Below, in pieces: positions 16,730-24,509 of a stretch of DNA of 32,224 nt. The stretch covers positions 1 through 32,224 of the forward strand of contig PIVU01000018.1 in assembly GCA_003354025.1 (NCBI GenBank). The letters run 5' to 3'. The notes beneath the pieces are model-generated. The model saw only the letters and a program-made list of their open reading frames with translations. It was not told the DNA's origin and did not search any database. The DNA is from Nitrospirota bacterium (GTDB lineage Bacteria > Nitrospirota > Thermodesulfovibrionia > UBA6902). The position numbers were made by a program, and so were the translations under genes. Positions within the stretch are counted from its first letter, which is position 1. Each line of letters begins with the position of its first letter.

Positions 16730-18129
16730 TTGTTCTCCTGTTTGTTCACCCGGTCATATTTTTTAAGCTGATGACATCCGGGCAGGCAGCTGCCCCCTGT
16801 TTCTGTTTTTATATAATTCAGAGGTAAATCGAACATTCCGAAGGATACATTTTCCCTCAGGTGTTTTGGGTGATTGCTGGCATGCGTTTCATGGCATGCC
16901 CGGCAGGTCCTGCCTTTATCAGGTTTGTTCACATGCATAAAATGCAGGTTAACATCACCGTTTCTGAAATTGGTCAGCTTTGTTGTACGCGGGTTCAGTA
17001 CAACAGACTTCTCATGACAGCTAAAGCAGAGGCTGTAGTTTTCCGTCAAAAAAGCCTTGTAGAATGTTGAAGGATACTGGTCTCTCAATATCCTGAAGTT
17101 GCCTGAACCGTGAGGATTATGGCAGCCTGAGCAGTCTTTCTGCTTTATAGGCCCGTGATGGTCCGTGTTCGCCTTTAACATTTTATCCATGTTCGGAAGC
17201 TTGCTGCCGTCGGCTTTATCAATCTCCTGATTATGGCAGCTCATGCACAGGTCGAGGGGCGGTAGAATCAGGTTCTTTGCAATATTCGACATATGGGGGT
17301 CATGGCAGTTTCGGCACGTTTTTCCCTCTGTGACTGCTGCATGTTTGACAGAGGCCTCTTCTATTTCTTTCTTTTTTTCTTTGTGGCAGGTAAAGCAGAG
17401 GGCTGGAGAGTCTTCCCTCATCATGAATTTTTTTGGCGCCGAATGAGGGTTATGACAATTGGCACAGTTCTCGGCAACAGGTTTATGCCTGAATTTTGCT
17501 TCGTCAAAATCCTTTTTCATATCTGTGTGGCAGAGAAAACAGAGTTCCGAGCCTTCAACACGCAGGTTGTTTTTAAAGTCCGAGGAGTGGGCCTCATGGC
17601 AGAGAATGCATCCTCCTACGGCGGCAGGTCCGTGGACATAACGGTTTCTAGTCAGGTTTTTGTCATGACATTTATAACAGAGGTCAGAGCCCTTTGCAGT
17701 GAGCTGGTATTTGTAATCTGATTCATGAGGGTTATGGCAGGTGATGCATTCTCCCTGCTGCACAGGTTTGTGCATGATTTTTTTGAAGGACAGCTTGTCA
17801 TGACAGGAATAACATATCTTTGACATGCTCTGTTTGATTTTATCGAATTTATTCCACTTCGGTTTGCTCATATGTTTTTTGTTTTCTCCGTGACAGACCG
17901 TGCACTTTCCAACTGCAACGGGGCCATGGATGAATTTTTTTTGTCCCATATCTGCATGGCACTTGGCTGATATGCATGAATCAACATTCTGGTTTGTGTC
18001 CGGAGTCTGCGCTAATACGGGATTGCCCATTATCGTTAGTGAATACATCAGGGCAGAAACAATGAAAATATATTTAAAGGGAAGCTTATGTTTCAACGAA
18101 TTGTATTCCTTTTGTAACAGCAGGATCAT
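16693..18129 (-). CDS. Periplasmic multihaem c-type cytochrome, paired-CXXCH type (up to 15 haems)
   Basis: Thirteen CXXCH motifs are visible (CTVCH, CYSCH, CITCH, CYKCH, CILCH, CFLCH, CANCH, CFTCH, CRNCH, CMSCH, CSGCH, CFSCH, CRACH). A CX4CH (CISAKCH) stands at the N-terminus and a CX3CH (CLPGCH) at the C-terminus, giving up to 15 haems. The alternating spacing and NPH/NPHGS tails are those of the doubled-CXXCH family, which carries electrons through the periplasm. A hydrophobic export signal (about FIVSALMYSLTIMG, ending VLA) follows a basic N-region. An ATG at 18129 is preferred over a TTG three codons upstream; neither has a strong ribosome site. It sits between a receiver gene and the thioredoxin-fold/TPR gene. 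Covalent haem at the two odd motifs is not certain. Confidence 0.92.
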   Translation of the reverse strand: MILLLQKEYNSLKHKLPFKYIFIVSALMYSLTIMGNPVLAQTPDTNQNVDSCISAKCHADMGQKKFIHGPVAVGKCTVCHGENKKHMSKPKWNKFDKIKQSMSKICYSCHDKLSFKKIMHKPVQQGECITCHNPHESDYKYQLTAKGSDLCYKCHDKNLTRNRYVHGPAAVGGCILCHEAHSSDFKNNLRVEGSELCFLCHTDMKKDFDEAKFRHKPVAENCANCHNPHSAPKKFMMREDSPALCFTCHKEKKKEIEEASVKHAAVTEGKTCRNCHDPHMSNIAKNLILPPLDLCMSCHNQEIDKADGSKLPNMDKMLKANTDHHGPIKQKDCSGCHNPHGSGNFRILRDQYPSTFYKAFLTENYSLCFSCHEKSVVLNPRTTKLTNFRNGDVNLHFMHVNKPDKGRTCRACHETHASNHPKHLRENVSFGMFDLPLNYIKTETGGSCLPGCHQLKKYDRVNKQENKWEEPIIEKTSK

Positions 18130-18177
18130 GTCTTGCAATGTACATGGTAATTGGATTTATGAGACGTCCTGATTTTT

Positions 18178-18207
18178 ATAGTACATAGAAACCTGTTTTT
18201 AAAACAA
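18178..18207 (-). promoter_or_regulatory. Possible internal promoter before the 15-haem cytochrome gene
   Basis: On the minus strand TTGTTT (18207-18202) and TACTAT (18183-18178) are 18 bp apart, about 50 bp before the cytochrome start and inside the 165-bp gap after the receiver gene. It would allow expression independent of the upstream sigma54 promoter. The match is moderate. Confidence 0.3.
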
Positions 18208-18303
18208 CTCCCGTATTTATATTTTTGTTTTATGAAGGTATTGTAAAGAACTGATCACAGGATGTTGTCAGTGATGTTCCTGTTACTGACGGATATTAAA
18301 AGT

Positions 18304-18699
18304 TTAATTGTATTCCATACTGTCATAAGCGTTTTTTAACGATAGTTCTAGTTTGTTAAGGTCCACCGGCTTTGTAAGATAATCGTATGCGCCCAGATTT
18401 TTAGCTTCCACTACAGATTCGTATTCAGTGTGTCCTGACATGATAATGACAACTTTCTTTTTACACTGGTAGTGTATTTTCTCAAGCAGTTCAAGCCCGT
18501 TCATTTCACTCATTGAAATATCTGTCAGGATTAACTGAATATCACAATTATGATCAAGCACTTCAAGGGCTTCATACCCGTCAGCGGCTGTGTAGACTTC
18601 ATAGTCGCCTGAAAGGGCTCTCGCTATTCCCTTGCAGGTATTGTTGTCGTCATCAACAATTAAAACCGACGGTTTAGATTTTTTTAAAGTATCATTCAT
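18304..18699 (-). CDS. Stand-alone response-regulator receiver within the cytochrome cluster
   Basis: A 131-aa single receiver domain with acidic residues Asp16-18, phosphoacceptor Asp60 (LTDISMSEMNG) and Lys-Pro in DYLTKPVDLNKLE. The usual Met-Pro after the phospho-Asp is Met-Ser here. Its C-terminal half is very like the receiver of the NtrC-type activator at 8.0 kb (GAYDYLTKP[V/I]DLNKLE followed by a KNA helix; shared LLEKI), which suggests common ancestry or a shared kinase. It is the first gene after a sigma54-type promoter with upstream dyads, and it precedes the 15-haem cytochrome. With no output domain it may compete for phosphate or act through protein contacts. Confidence 0.9.
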   Translation of the reverse strand: MNDTLKKSKPSVLIVDDDNNTCKGIARALSGDYEVYTAADGYEALEVLDHNCDIQLILTDISMSEMNGLELLEKIHYQCKKKVVIIMSGHTEYESVVEAKNLGAYDYLTKPVDLNKLELSLKNAYDSMEYN

Positions 18700-18745
18700 A
18701 AGCTGTTTTCAACCCCTGTCAGGGGGATTCCTCTAAATAATAAGT

Positions 18746-18761
18746 AGCAAAAGAAGTGCCA
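18746..18761 (-). promoter_or_regulatory. Sigma54 (-24/-12) promoter before the receiver-cytochrome genes
   Basis: On the minus strand the 16 bases read TGGCACTTCTTTTGCT. They match the RpoN consensus TGGCAC-N5-TTGCW, with exactly 10 bases between GG and GC. Transcription would start near 18735, about 36 bases before the receiver ATG. A dyad matching those of two other sigma54 promoters in this window is centred 74 bp upstream of the -12 C. Confidence 0.75.
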
Positions 18762-18814
18762 GGATGAGAATGCAGGAAAAACAGGGTATTGAAGATTGGA
18801 GAAATGATAATGAA

Positions 18815-18848
18815 TGTCAATATGGCAGATTTCTTTCCATTAATGACA
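18815..18848. promoter_or_regulatory. Enhancer-type dyads upstream of the 18.75-kb sigma54 promoter
   Basis: TGTCAATATGGCA (18815-18827) matches the 13-bp dyad seen upstream of the sigma54 promoters at 22.6 and 25.3 kb. A weaker copy, TGTCATTAATGGA on the minus strand (18848-18836), is centred 21 bp further upstream, where the pattern predicts a second site. These are probable binding sites for an NtrC-type activator. Confidence 0.6.
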
Positions 18849-18874
18849 AAAAACAGATCACTCAGGCAGTTATT

Positions 18875-19594
18875 CTATCTACTGTTTTCATCATCTGCAT
18901 GTTTACTGGAAGCATCGGAATTCCTGCTTTTCGTCAGAGATTTATTTTTGCCGGCAAAATGTTCCCTGTACCATCCAGCGTGATGATGTTTTATATAATC
19001 ACGGTCCACTTTCCCCGAGATCATGCCGGACAGTGCGACACGGGTTTCAGGATTAATGGTTGCCATAAAAATGTGGCCTAAAATTAAAGGCGCTGTTGTT
19101 ATTGCAATGCCAATATGGACCATCCAGTACAGAATGGCACTGTCAGTTATCCATATCATAATCCCTGTTCCTATGTAGAGAGGAGTGGTACACATTAAAG
19201 TCATAAAGTTGATTTTTTCGACAGCATTGAATTTGCCCTGTTCAGGAAGAGAAATGTCCTTGTTGAACGTGGATAGTGCCTTAAAGTAAATCCATTTAAT
19301 GTCCGTAATGGTCCATCCCCATGCCTGCTTTATGTTATATATATATAAACTGAAAGCATGTCTGCTTCGAAACATTGTTGCCAGAGGAAGTAGCGCCAGA
19401 CTTATTCCGGATATGCGGTGGATCCACGAAAAAATATATCGATAGGGACGGGTGGGGTTATAGTTATAGAAGACGACCAGTATGAGAGCGGAAACAAAGC
19501 ACACCATGAAAGGTACTGCAATTGCCCAGTGGACTTTTATTTCCGGCTTCCTGAAGCGTAATATTTTTTCGGACGATGTATTATTGCTTTTCAT
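18875..19594 (-). CDS. FdnI-like cytochrome b membrane subunit (formate dehydrogenase gamma / b561 type)
   Basis: This 239-aa integral membrane protein has four predicted helices. His22 (VHW), His59 (WIHR), His160 (MVHIG) and His174 (LGHIF) lie in or near the helices, as expected for two b haems. The segment NPETRVALSGMISGKVD followed by HHHAGWYREH is characteristic of gamma subunits of formate dehydrogenase-N, which pass electrons between quinone and a periplasmic partner. No formate dehydrogenase catalytic or iron-sulfur subunit is nearby. The neighbours are multihaem cytochromes, so it may work as a quinol-oxidising partner of those. The last 25 residues are polar and unassigned. It diverges from the 19-haem cytochrome gene. 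Confidence 0.9.
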   Translation of the reverse strand: MKSNNTSSEKILRFRKPEIKVHWAIAVPFMVCFVSALILVVFYNYNPTRPYRYIFSWIHRISGISLALLPLATMFRSRHAFSLYIYNIKQAWGWTITDIKWIYFKALSTFNKDISLPEQGKFNAVEKINFMTLMCTTPLYIGTGIMIWITDSAILYWMVHIGIAITTAPLILGHIFMATINPETRVALSGMISGKVDRDYIKHHHAGWYREHFAGKNKSLTKSRNSDASSKHADDENSR

Positions 19595-19718
19595 AATGTT
19601 CTCATCTGATGGAATTTAAATAATAAACTGACAAGATCACCTGGTGAATGTCACGGCCTGACCGCTGGATCGCGTGGAATTTACTGCATTCGAACTATTA
19701 TCATACAAATAGAATCTG

Positions 19719-19748
19719 TTGCACTTGATGACAATAAACATATATAAA
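19719..19748 (+). promoter_or_regulatory. Possible sigma70 promoter for the 19-haem cytochrome
   Basis: TTGCAC (19719-19724) and TATAAA (19743-19748) are 18 bp apart. The leader of about 115 bases contains an 11-bp palindrome, ACCATTATGGT (19771-19781), and a hairpin with arms AACTGCT/AGCAGTT (19823-19852) just before the AAAGG ribosome site. The hairpin could affect translation. The match is moderate. Confidence 0.35.
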
Positions 19749-19870
19749 CTTAAATCCATATTTTTATCATACCATTATGGTCCGCATGAAAAAAAAGAGG
19801 ATAATACAGGACGGGAGTAATGAACTGCTTTGGTGTGATGCTGACAGCAGTTATGGTTCTTGAAAGGTAA

Positions 19871-21625
19871 ATGAGAAAACATATATTAATACTGATGTTG
19901 TTTGTTTCTTTCCTTGGCGCAGGCGGCAGCACTGCTTCTGCGAGGCTGATTTCTCCGGGGGAATTATCAAAAGCGCATGAAAAGCTGGATAGTTTTCTCT
20001 ACTGCCTGAAGTGCCATGAACTGACTACTTCTTTACAGGACTATGACTGTACCGCATGCCATGAGAAGCTGAATGAACGCATAAAAGGTAAGAAGGGTTT
20101 TCATGCACAGGTAAAAGGCGGATGTATTGAGTGCCACACAGAGCATAAAGGGAAAGACTTCGATATAGTTCAGCTTGACAGGGAGAAGTTTGATCACGAC
20201 ATGACCGGCTATAAACTTCGAGACAGCCACATTAAGGCATGCGACAAATGCCATAAAAAGGAAAACACCTTTCTTGACCTTTCCCCTGAGTGTATTAACT
20301 GCCACAGTGACGCGCATAAAAAAACAGTCTCCAGTGAATGCGGCACATGCCACAATTTTAAGGAATGGAAAAATGTAGAGTTTGACCATGACAAAAGCTC
20401 GGTGTTTAAACTAACGGGAAAACACTCAGGCATAGACTGTGAATTATGTCATCCTCAGTCCACCGGTGCTGCCCTGTCCCCCGGATATAAAGCTTTTAAG
20501 GTTCTTAAATTTAAACCTCTGAAATATGGTACATGCAATGATTGCCACGGTGACGTTCACAGGGGAAAGCTAAAGGAACAGAACTGCTCGGGCTGTCATA
20601 TAACGGCAGGATGGAATGAGAAAGTGTTTGATCATAATGATCCTCTTCTTAGTGACTTTAGTCTGCAGGGCAGGCATAAAGAGGCCTCCTGCGAGCTTTG
20701 TCACGCACGTGAAACAGTAACATTCAGGGAAGACGGGAAACTTAATAAGCGAAGTATCTTGAAGCTTGATAGTGTGAAAAAAGATCTCTGCACCGATTGT
20801 CATTACGATCTGCATAAGGGTCAGTTCGGTAAGCAGAAATGTGATAGCTGTCATTCACTGAAGAAGGGCTGGAAAGATATTACATTCAGCCATGAGTCTG
20901 CAACGTATTCAGGTTTCAAGCTAAAAGGTAAACACAGGGATGCCCGGTGTGAGGATTGCCATGAACGAAGTGAAGTCAGCTATCGGGAATTTAACACTGT
21001 TAAAAAGAAATCTATTGGAAAGTTCAAACCGCTTAAAGCAGCGCAGTGTACGGACTGCCATTTTGATATCCATAACGGGAAGTTCACTAAACAGAAATGT
21101 GATGGCTGCCATTCGGTGAACAATGGCTGGAAAGATAATACCTTTGATCACAATTCGGACACTTATGGAGGATATAAACTGGAGGGAAAGCACAGGGAAT
21201 TAGTCTGCCACAAGTGCCATAAAAAAAGTGAAATTATATATAGGGAATTTAACAGGGAGAAAAAGAAGTCTGTCAGCAGTTTTAAAACACTCAAAACGGA
21301 AAAGTGCAGCGAATGCCACAAGGAAGAACATAAAAAAAGATTTGTAGGGATAAGGGAAGTCAAAGATGTATCGTGCTCGACATGTCATTCCATTGAAAAA
21401 GAGTGGAAAGACTACGAGTACAGGCATGAATCAGAAATCAAGTTTAAAAAATACTCTCTAGAGTTTAAGGCTGAAATATCGGAATGCGAAAAATGCCACT
21501 CATGCAGCTCCGAAGTATTCTGCACTTCCTGCTGTCTGAGAAGATGCATGCCATGTAATTTCAAACAGAAGATATTCCAAAGTAAAGATGCTGAGTTGTA
21601 TGAACTGATAGATCGAGAACCTTAA
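19871..21625 (+). CDS. Periplasmic 19-haem c-type cytochrome with repeated modules
   Basis: The 584-aa protein starts with a signal peptide (HILILMLFVSFLGAGGSTASA). Nineteen CXXCH motifs run from CLKCH (about residue 45) to CEKCH near the C-terminus. Its middle and end are built from a repeated module of about 85-90 residues: F(D/S)H, Y/F-x-L-x-GKH, CxxCH, a basic KKKS linker, C(T/S)DCH-x-D-x-H-x-G-x-F, then CDxCH and GWKD. The C-terminal 50 residues are different and carry an extra Cys cluster (CSSEVFCTSCCLRRCMPC) that fits no haem motif. The high Lys content suits a soluble periplasmic electron carrier. The ATG has AAAGG three bases upstream. It is divergent from the cytochrome b gene, a likely functional partner (inference). 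Confidence 0.92.
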   Translation: MRKHILILMLFVSFLGAGGSTASARLISPGELSKAHEKLDSFLYCLKCHELTTSLQDYDCTACHEKLNERIKGKKGFHAQVKGGCIECHTEHKGKDFDIVQLDREKFDHDMTGYKLRDSHIKACDKCHKKENTFLDLSPECINCHSDAHKKTVSSECGTCHNFKEWKNVEFDHDKSSVFKLTGKHSGIDCELCHPQSTGAALSPGYKAFKVLKFKPLKYGTCNDCHGDVHRGKLKEQNCSGCHITAGWNEKVFDHNDPLLSDFSLQGRHKEASCELCHARETVTFREDGKLNKRSILKLDSVKKDLCTDCHYDLHKGQFGKQKCDSCHSLKKGWKDITFSHESATYSGFKLKGKHRDARCEDCHERSEVSYREFNTVKKKSIGKFKPLKAAQCTDCHFDIHNGKFTKQKCDGCHSVNNGWKDNTFDHNSDTYGGYKLEGKHRELVCHKCHKKSEIIYREFNREKKKSVSSFKTLKTEKCSECHKEEHKKRFVGIREVKDVSCSTCHSIEKEWKDYEYRHESEIKFKKYSLEFKAEISECEKCHSCSSEVFCTSCCLRRCMPCNFKQKIFQSKDAELYELIDREP

Positions 21626-21645
21626 CCCCCTGTAACACAATATCG

Positions 21646-21674
21646 TTGACCATGGATTTGTCCATGCTTATAAT
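21646..21674 (+). promoter_or_regulatory. Near-consensus sigma70 promoter with a dyad filling the spacer
   Basis: TTGACC (21646-21651) and TATAAT (21669-21674) are exactly 17 bp apart. The spacer is almost entirely a perfect dyad, CATGGA-TTTG-TCCATG (21651-21666), a possible repressor or MerR-like operator. The same bases also offer a GG-N10-GC spacing, a poor sigma54 match. Transcription should begin near 21681, which makes the ATG at 21677 unlikely as a start. Confidence 0.6.
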
Positions 21675-21700
21675 TTATGCTATCGTATTTCTATCGGCAC

Positions 21701-22360
21701 ATGATAAAGAGACCCTGTAAAATATTTACTTTGCTGCTAGGTGTTTTCATACTGGCCTCCTGTGCGACCTCTCCTGAGCAAAAGCCCCGTAAACCAATTG
21801 AATCAACAATGCCGGTTGAAGAGCAGAAGATCGGGGCCATGAAGAAGTTTAATGAAATATTAAGCGTTAAAGGTTCCCCGGACGACAAGACTACAGCAAT
21901 GGAGCGAAAAGAGAAGCTCTATCATGAACTCATCAGTGAATATCCCGACGCGCCCCTTACTCAGGAGGCCTTCTGGCAGCTTATGCAGATTTATATCAAA
22001 GAATACTCTCCTCCTGCTTATGAAAAAGCGGAAAGCCTTTATGAGCTATTGTTAAGCACATTCCCTGAATCGGTATTCAAGGGGCTTGTAGATAAAGAGC
22101 TTGGGTACAGCTACTATAAAAGTGAAAAGTGGGAAAGGCTGTTAAAAATATCTTCGCCTGTATATAAAGCATATACAGAGTCAGGTGAGATACCTGCCTG
22201 GAAGCCTATGATTTTCATGTATGGTGAGGCCAATTTTCATCTTGGTAACCGTGATGCTGCGAAAGAGGCCTTTCTTATTGTGCAGGAGAAATTTCCTCTG
22301 GAGAGTCTGGATAAAAAGGTCAGGGGGAGGCTGTTTCAGATTCGGAGAAACAGGTATTAA
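21701..22360 (+). CDS. Lipoprotein with TPR-like repeats
   Basis: From the ATG at 21701 the protein has 219 aa. It starts with a lipoprotein signal (KRPCKIFTLLLGVFILASC) whose lipobox LASC places the lipidated Cys at residue 21. An ATG eight codons upstream would overlap the start of transcription of a strong promoter, so the shorter form is preferred, although neither has a clear ribosome site. The body is helical and TPR-like: EYPDAPLTQEAFWQLMQIY, AESLYELLLSTFPES and an FHLGNRDAAKEAF unit, of the BamD/YbgF kind. It could hold protein complexes together in the envelope. The 275 bases after it hold a weak GGGC/GCCC hairpin and then the regulatory sites of the next gene. Confidence 0.75.
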   Translation: MIKRPCKIFTLLLGVFILASCATSPEQKPRKPIESTMPVEEQKIGAMKKFNEILSVKGSPDDKTTAMERKEKLYHELISEYPDAPLTQEAFWQLMQIYIKEYSPPAYEKAESLYELLLSTFPESVFKGLVDKELGYSYYKSEKWERLLKISSPVYKAYTESGEIPAWKPMIFMYGEANFHLGNRDAAKEAFLIVQEKFPLESLDKKVRGRLFQIRRNRY

Positions 22361-22524
22361 CTAACGGTTTAGCCCCAAACCTGACTATGGGCTGCAGGGC
22401 CCTGAATCATTTTCATTTCCCTACTGGGACGCTTTTATAAAACACCTCATAGGCTCTTTTTTCTAAGTTTTTATTCCTGTCCCATAATGTAACAGTAATA
22501 TCTCAATCTAATGCTATATGGTTT

Positions 22525-22557
22525 TGCATTATTGGCATGAAAATTGTCATTTTGGCA
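22525..22557. promoter_or_regulatory. Enhancer-type dyads upstream of the 22.6-kb sigma54 promoter
   Basis: TGCATTATTGGCA (22525-22537) and TGTCATTTTGGCA (22545-22557) are centred 20 bp apart. The second is centred 75 bp before the -12 C, the same distance as in the promoter at 25.3 kb. The TTGGCA half is intact in both copies and the left half is partly degenerate. Probable activator sites. Confidence 0.6.
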
Positions 22558-22611
22558 TGCCATATCTCCTTTGCTTAAATTCAACACATTGAATCTAAAC
22601 TGAAATTCAAC

Positions 22612-22627
22612 TGGAATAAAACTTGCT
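22612..22627 (+). promoter_or_regulatory. Sigma54 (-24/-12) promoter before the propeller gene
   Basis: TGGAATAAAACTTGCT has the invariant GG and GC exactly 10 bases apart and a perfect TTGCT at -12; the -24 box departs from TGGCAC at the fourth and sixth bases. Transcription should start near 22638. That lies downstream of the ATG at 22636 and supports the start at 22660. Confidence 0.65.
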
Positions 22628-22659
22628 TCCAAATAATGTATAAAGTAAAGGTGGTGACT

Positions 22660-24477
22660 ATGAAAAAGATATGTTTTATTTTTTTAGTGTCGATTTTTTT
22701 AATTGGAGCAACTGTATTTGCTAATGATATATATATAGACGGCAGCGGTAATATGGAGATAGGAACGTCAAATACCAATGCCAACTTTGAAGTTACCGGG
22801 GCCTCAGCAGAAGATGCAATCGTTGGGATAGGCAGTGGTACCGGTGCGGCAGGTGTTTATGGCACTAATACACTCAACAACAATTACGGCATCCTTGGCT
22901 ATGACAACTATGGGGTATTTGGCTCCAGCAGCACTGGCTGGGCAGGATACTTCGAGGGAAATGCAAGGGTAACAGGCAATTTGACGGTAGATGGCTCTAT
23001 TACTGGATTTGCAGAGACTGACCCTGTATTTTCAGCCTGGAATAAAAGCACCGGCATATCTATTATTGAAGCGCAGATAACTGATCTTAACCACTTCTCA
23101 AATGCAGATGAAACCGACCCTGTATTTTCAGCCTGGGACAAAAGTACAGGCATATCTATTAGCGAATCACAGGTAAGTGACATTGATAAATATTCCAGGT
23201 CAGAAGTCGATGCATTGCTGGCAAGTCTTCAGGCACAAGTAGACGCACTTGAAAGTCAGTCGGGAGCCATGCACTGGGGTATGTACAGGGTAGTAAGGGC
23301 AGGGACTGGAAGTGCTTTTGACCCTCAAGTTAGTGTAAGCAGCAGTGGACACGCTGTAGTAGTGTGGAGGCAGCATAACGGGTCCAACTATGACATTTAT
23401 GCAAACCGTTATATAGCAGCTACAGGCTGGGGTGTGCCTGAATTATTAGATTCAGGAGCGGGGAATGCATATGATCCTCAAGTTAGTATCGACAGCAGTG
23501 GTAACGCTATAGCAGTTTGGCGGCAATATGATGGGTCCTCTGTAGTGTATGCAAACCGTTATGATGTAGCTGCGGGCTGGGGTACAGCTGAAGTGATAGA
23601 TGCTGGAAGTGGAGATTCACTTAGCCCTCAGATTAGAGTTGACAACAGCGGGAACGCTATAGCGGTGTGGGAATACCGTACTGGGCCCGCTGCTGAGATT
23701 TATGCGAACCGTTATGACGCAGCTACGGGCTGGGGCACGCCTGAAGTGATAGATGCAGGAACGGGAAATGCTTATGATCCTCAAATTAGTATTGACAGCA
23801 GTGGCGATGTTACAGCTGTGTGGGAGCAATTATCTGGACTCACCTCTAACATTTCTGCTAATCGTTATGCAGCAGGTTCGTGGGGTACAGCTGTATCAAT
23901 AGAAGCAGGAGCGGGAGACTCATATAATCCTCAGATTGGTTCCGACGGCAGTGGCAACGCTATAGCGGTATGGCAGCAATATACTGGAGGCTCCCTTGAC
24001 GTTTATGCAAACCGTTATGACATAGCTACGGGCTGGGATACGGCTGAAGTGATTGGAACAGGTGCTGCTTATACTCCTCAGGTGAGTGTTGACAGCAGTG
24101 GAAACGCTATAGCAGTGTGGGAGAAGTATGCAGGATCTACCTCTGACATTTATGCAAACCGTTATGACGCAGTTTCGGGCTGGGGTACTGCACTAATGAT
24201 AGAAGCAGCAGTGGGAGATTCATATAGCCCTCAGGTTAGTGTCGACAGCAATGGAAACGCTATAGCAGTGTGGGAGCAGTATACTGGACCTACCGACGAC
24301 ATTTATGTAAATCGTTATGAATCAGGTAATGGCTGGAGCACGGCTGAACCTTTAGAGTTAGGAACAGGATCTGCTTATAGTCCGCAGGTAGGTGTAGATG
24401 GCAGTGGGAACGCTATAGCAGTTTGGGTACAAGATAGTGAAACAACCTCTGACATTTATGCGAACCGCTTTTATTAA
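22660..24477 (+). CDS. Secreted eight-bladed beta-propeller protein with fibre-like N-terminal region
   Basis: The protein has 605 aa from the ATG at 22660, chosen because AGGTGGTG precedes it and because the sigma54 promoter excludes the earlier ATG. A signal peptide (KKICFIFLVSIFLIGATVFA) is followed by a Gly/Asn-rich region reminiscent of fibre or adhesin stalks. Two copies of ETDPVFSAW(N/D)KSTGISI then occur, and a short coiled coil (EVDALLASLQAQVDALES). The rest is eight copies of a unit of about 50 residues with the pattern PQVSVDSSGNAIAVWxQY, then DIYANRYD and GWGTAEVI. The piece WGMYRVVRAGTG before copy 1 supplies the part missing after copy 8, as in circular closure of a propeller. 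No enzymatic motif is seen; a surface-binding or structural role is inferred. Confidence 0.85.
   Translation: MKKICFIFLVSIFLIGATVFANDIYIDGSGNMEIGTSNTNANFEVTGASAEDAIVGIGSGTGAAGVYGTNTLNNNYGILGYDNYGVFGSSSTGWAGYFEGNARVTGNLTVDGSITGFAETDPVFSAWNKSTGISIIEAQITDLNHFSNADETDPVFSAWDKSTGISISESQVSDIDKYSRSEVDALLASLQAQVDALESQSGAMHWGMYRVVRAGTGSAFDPQVSVSSSGHAVVVWRQHNGSNYDIYANRYIAATGWGVPELLDSGAGNAYDPQVSIDSSGNAIAVWRQYDGSSVVYANRYDVAAGWGTAEVIDAGSGDSLSPQIRVDNSGNAIAVWEYRTGPAAEIYANRYDAATGWGTPEVIDAGTGNAYDPQISIDSSGDVTAVWEQLSGLTSNISANRYAAGSWGTAVSIEAGAGDSYNPQIGSDGSGNAIAVWQQYTGGSLDVYANRYDIATGWDTAEVIGTGAAYTPQVSVDSSGNAIAVWEKYAGSTSDIYANRYDAVSGWGTALMIEAAVGDSYSPQVSVDSNGNAIAVWEQYTGPTDDIYVNRYESGNGWSTAEPLELGTGSAYSPQVGVDGSGNAIAVWVQDSETTSDIYANRFY
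23311..24474 (+). repeat. Eight tandem coding repeats of about 150 bp (propeller blades)
   Basis: Eight copies of a roughly 150-bp unit encode the propeller blades. The DNA is strongly conserved around the segments for GNAIAVW and YANRYD. The last copy ends at the stop codon. Near-identical stretches make recombination between copies possible. Confidence 0.85.
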
Positions 24478-24509
24478 GATTTATGTCTGTGGTAATGGAT
24501 TAATTTAAA

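Noticed and set aside
17293-17721. Open frame of 142 codons antisense to the 15-haem cytochrome
   Set aside because: It is a mirror of the conserved cytochrome frame; the periodic Cys/His codons keep the opposite strand open. No independent start signal was seen.
18875-19594. Assignment of the cytochrome b as a working formate dehydrogenase or hydrogenase subunit
   Set aside because: The FdnI-like signature is clear, but no catalytic or iron-sulfur subunit lies nearby, so only the cytochrome b family is claimed.
21650-21668. Sigma54 promoter before the lipoprotein gene
   Set aside because: GG-N10-GC spacing is present, but the boxes (TGGATT, ATGCT) are poor, no enhancer dyad is found at 75 or 95 bp upstream, and the overlapping sigma70 boxes are far better.
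22945-24477. CRISPR array or tandem regulatory repeats
   Set aside because: The periodic repeats are in frame, about 150 bp long and encode propeller blades; there are no short repeats with unique spacers and no cas genes.
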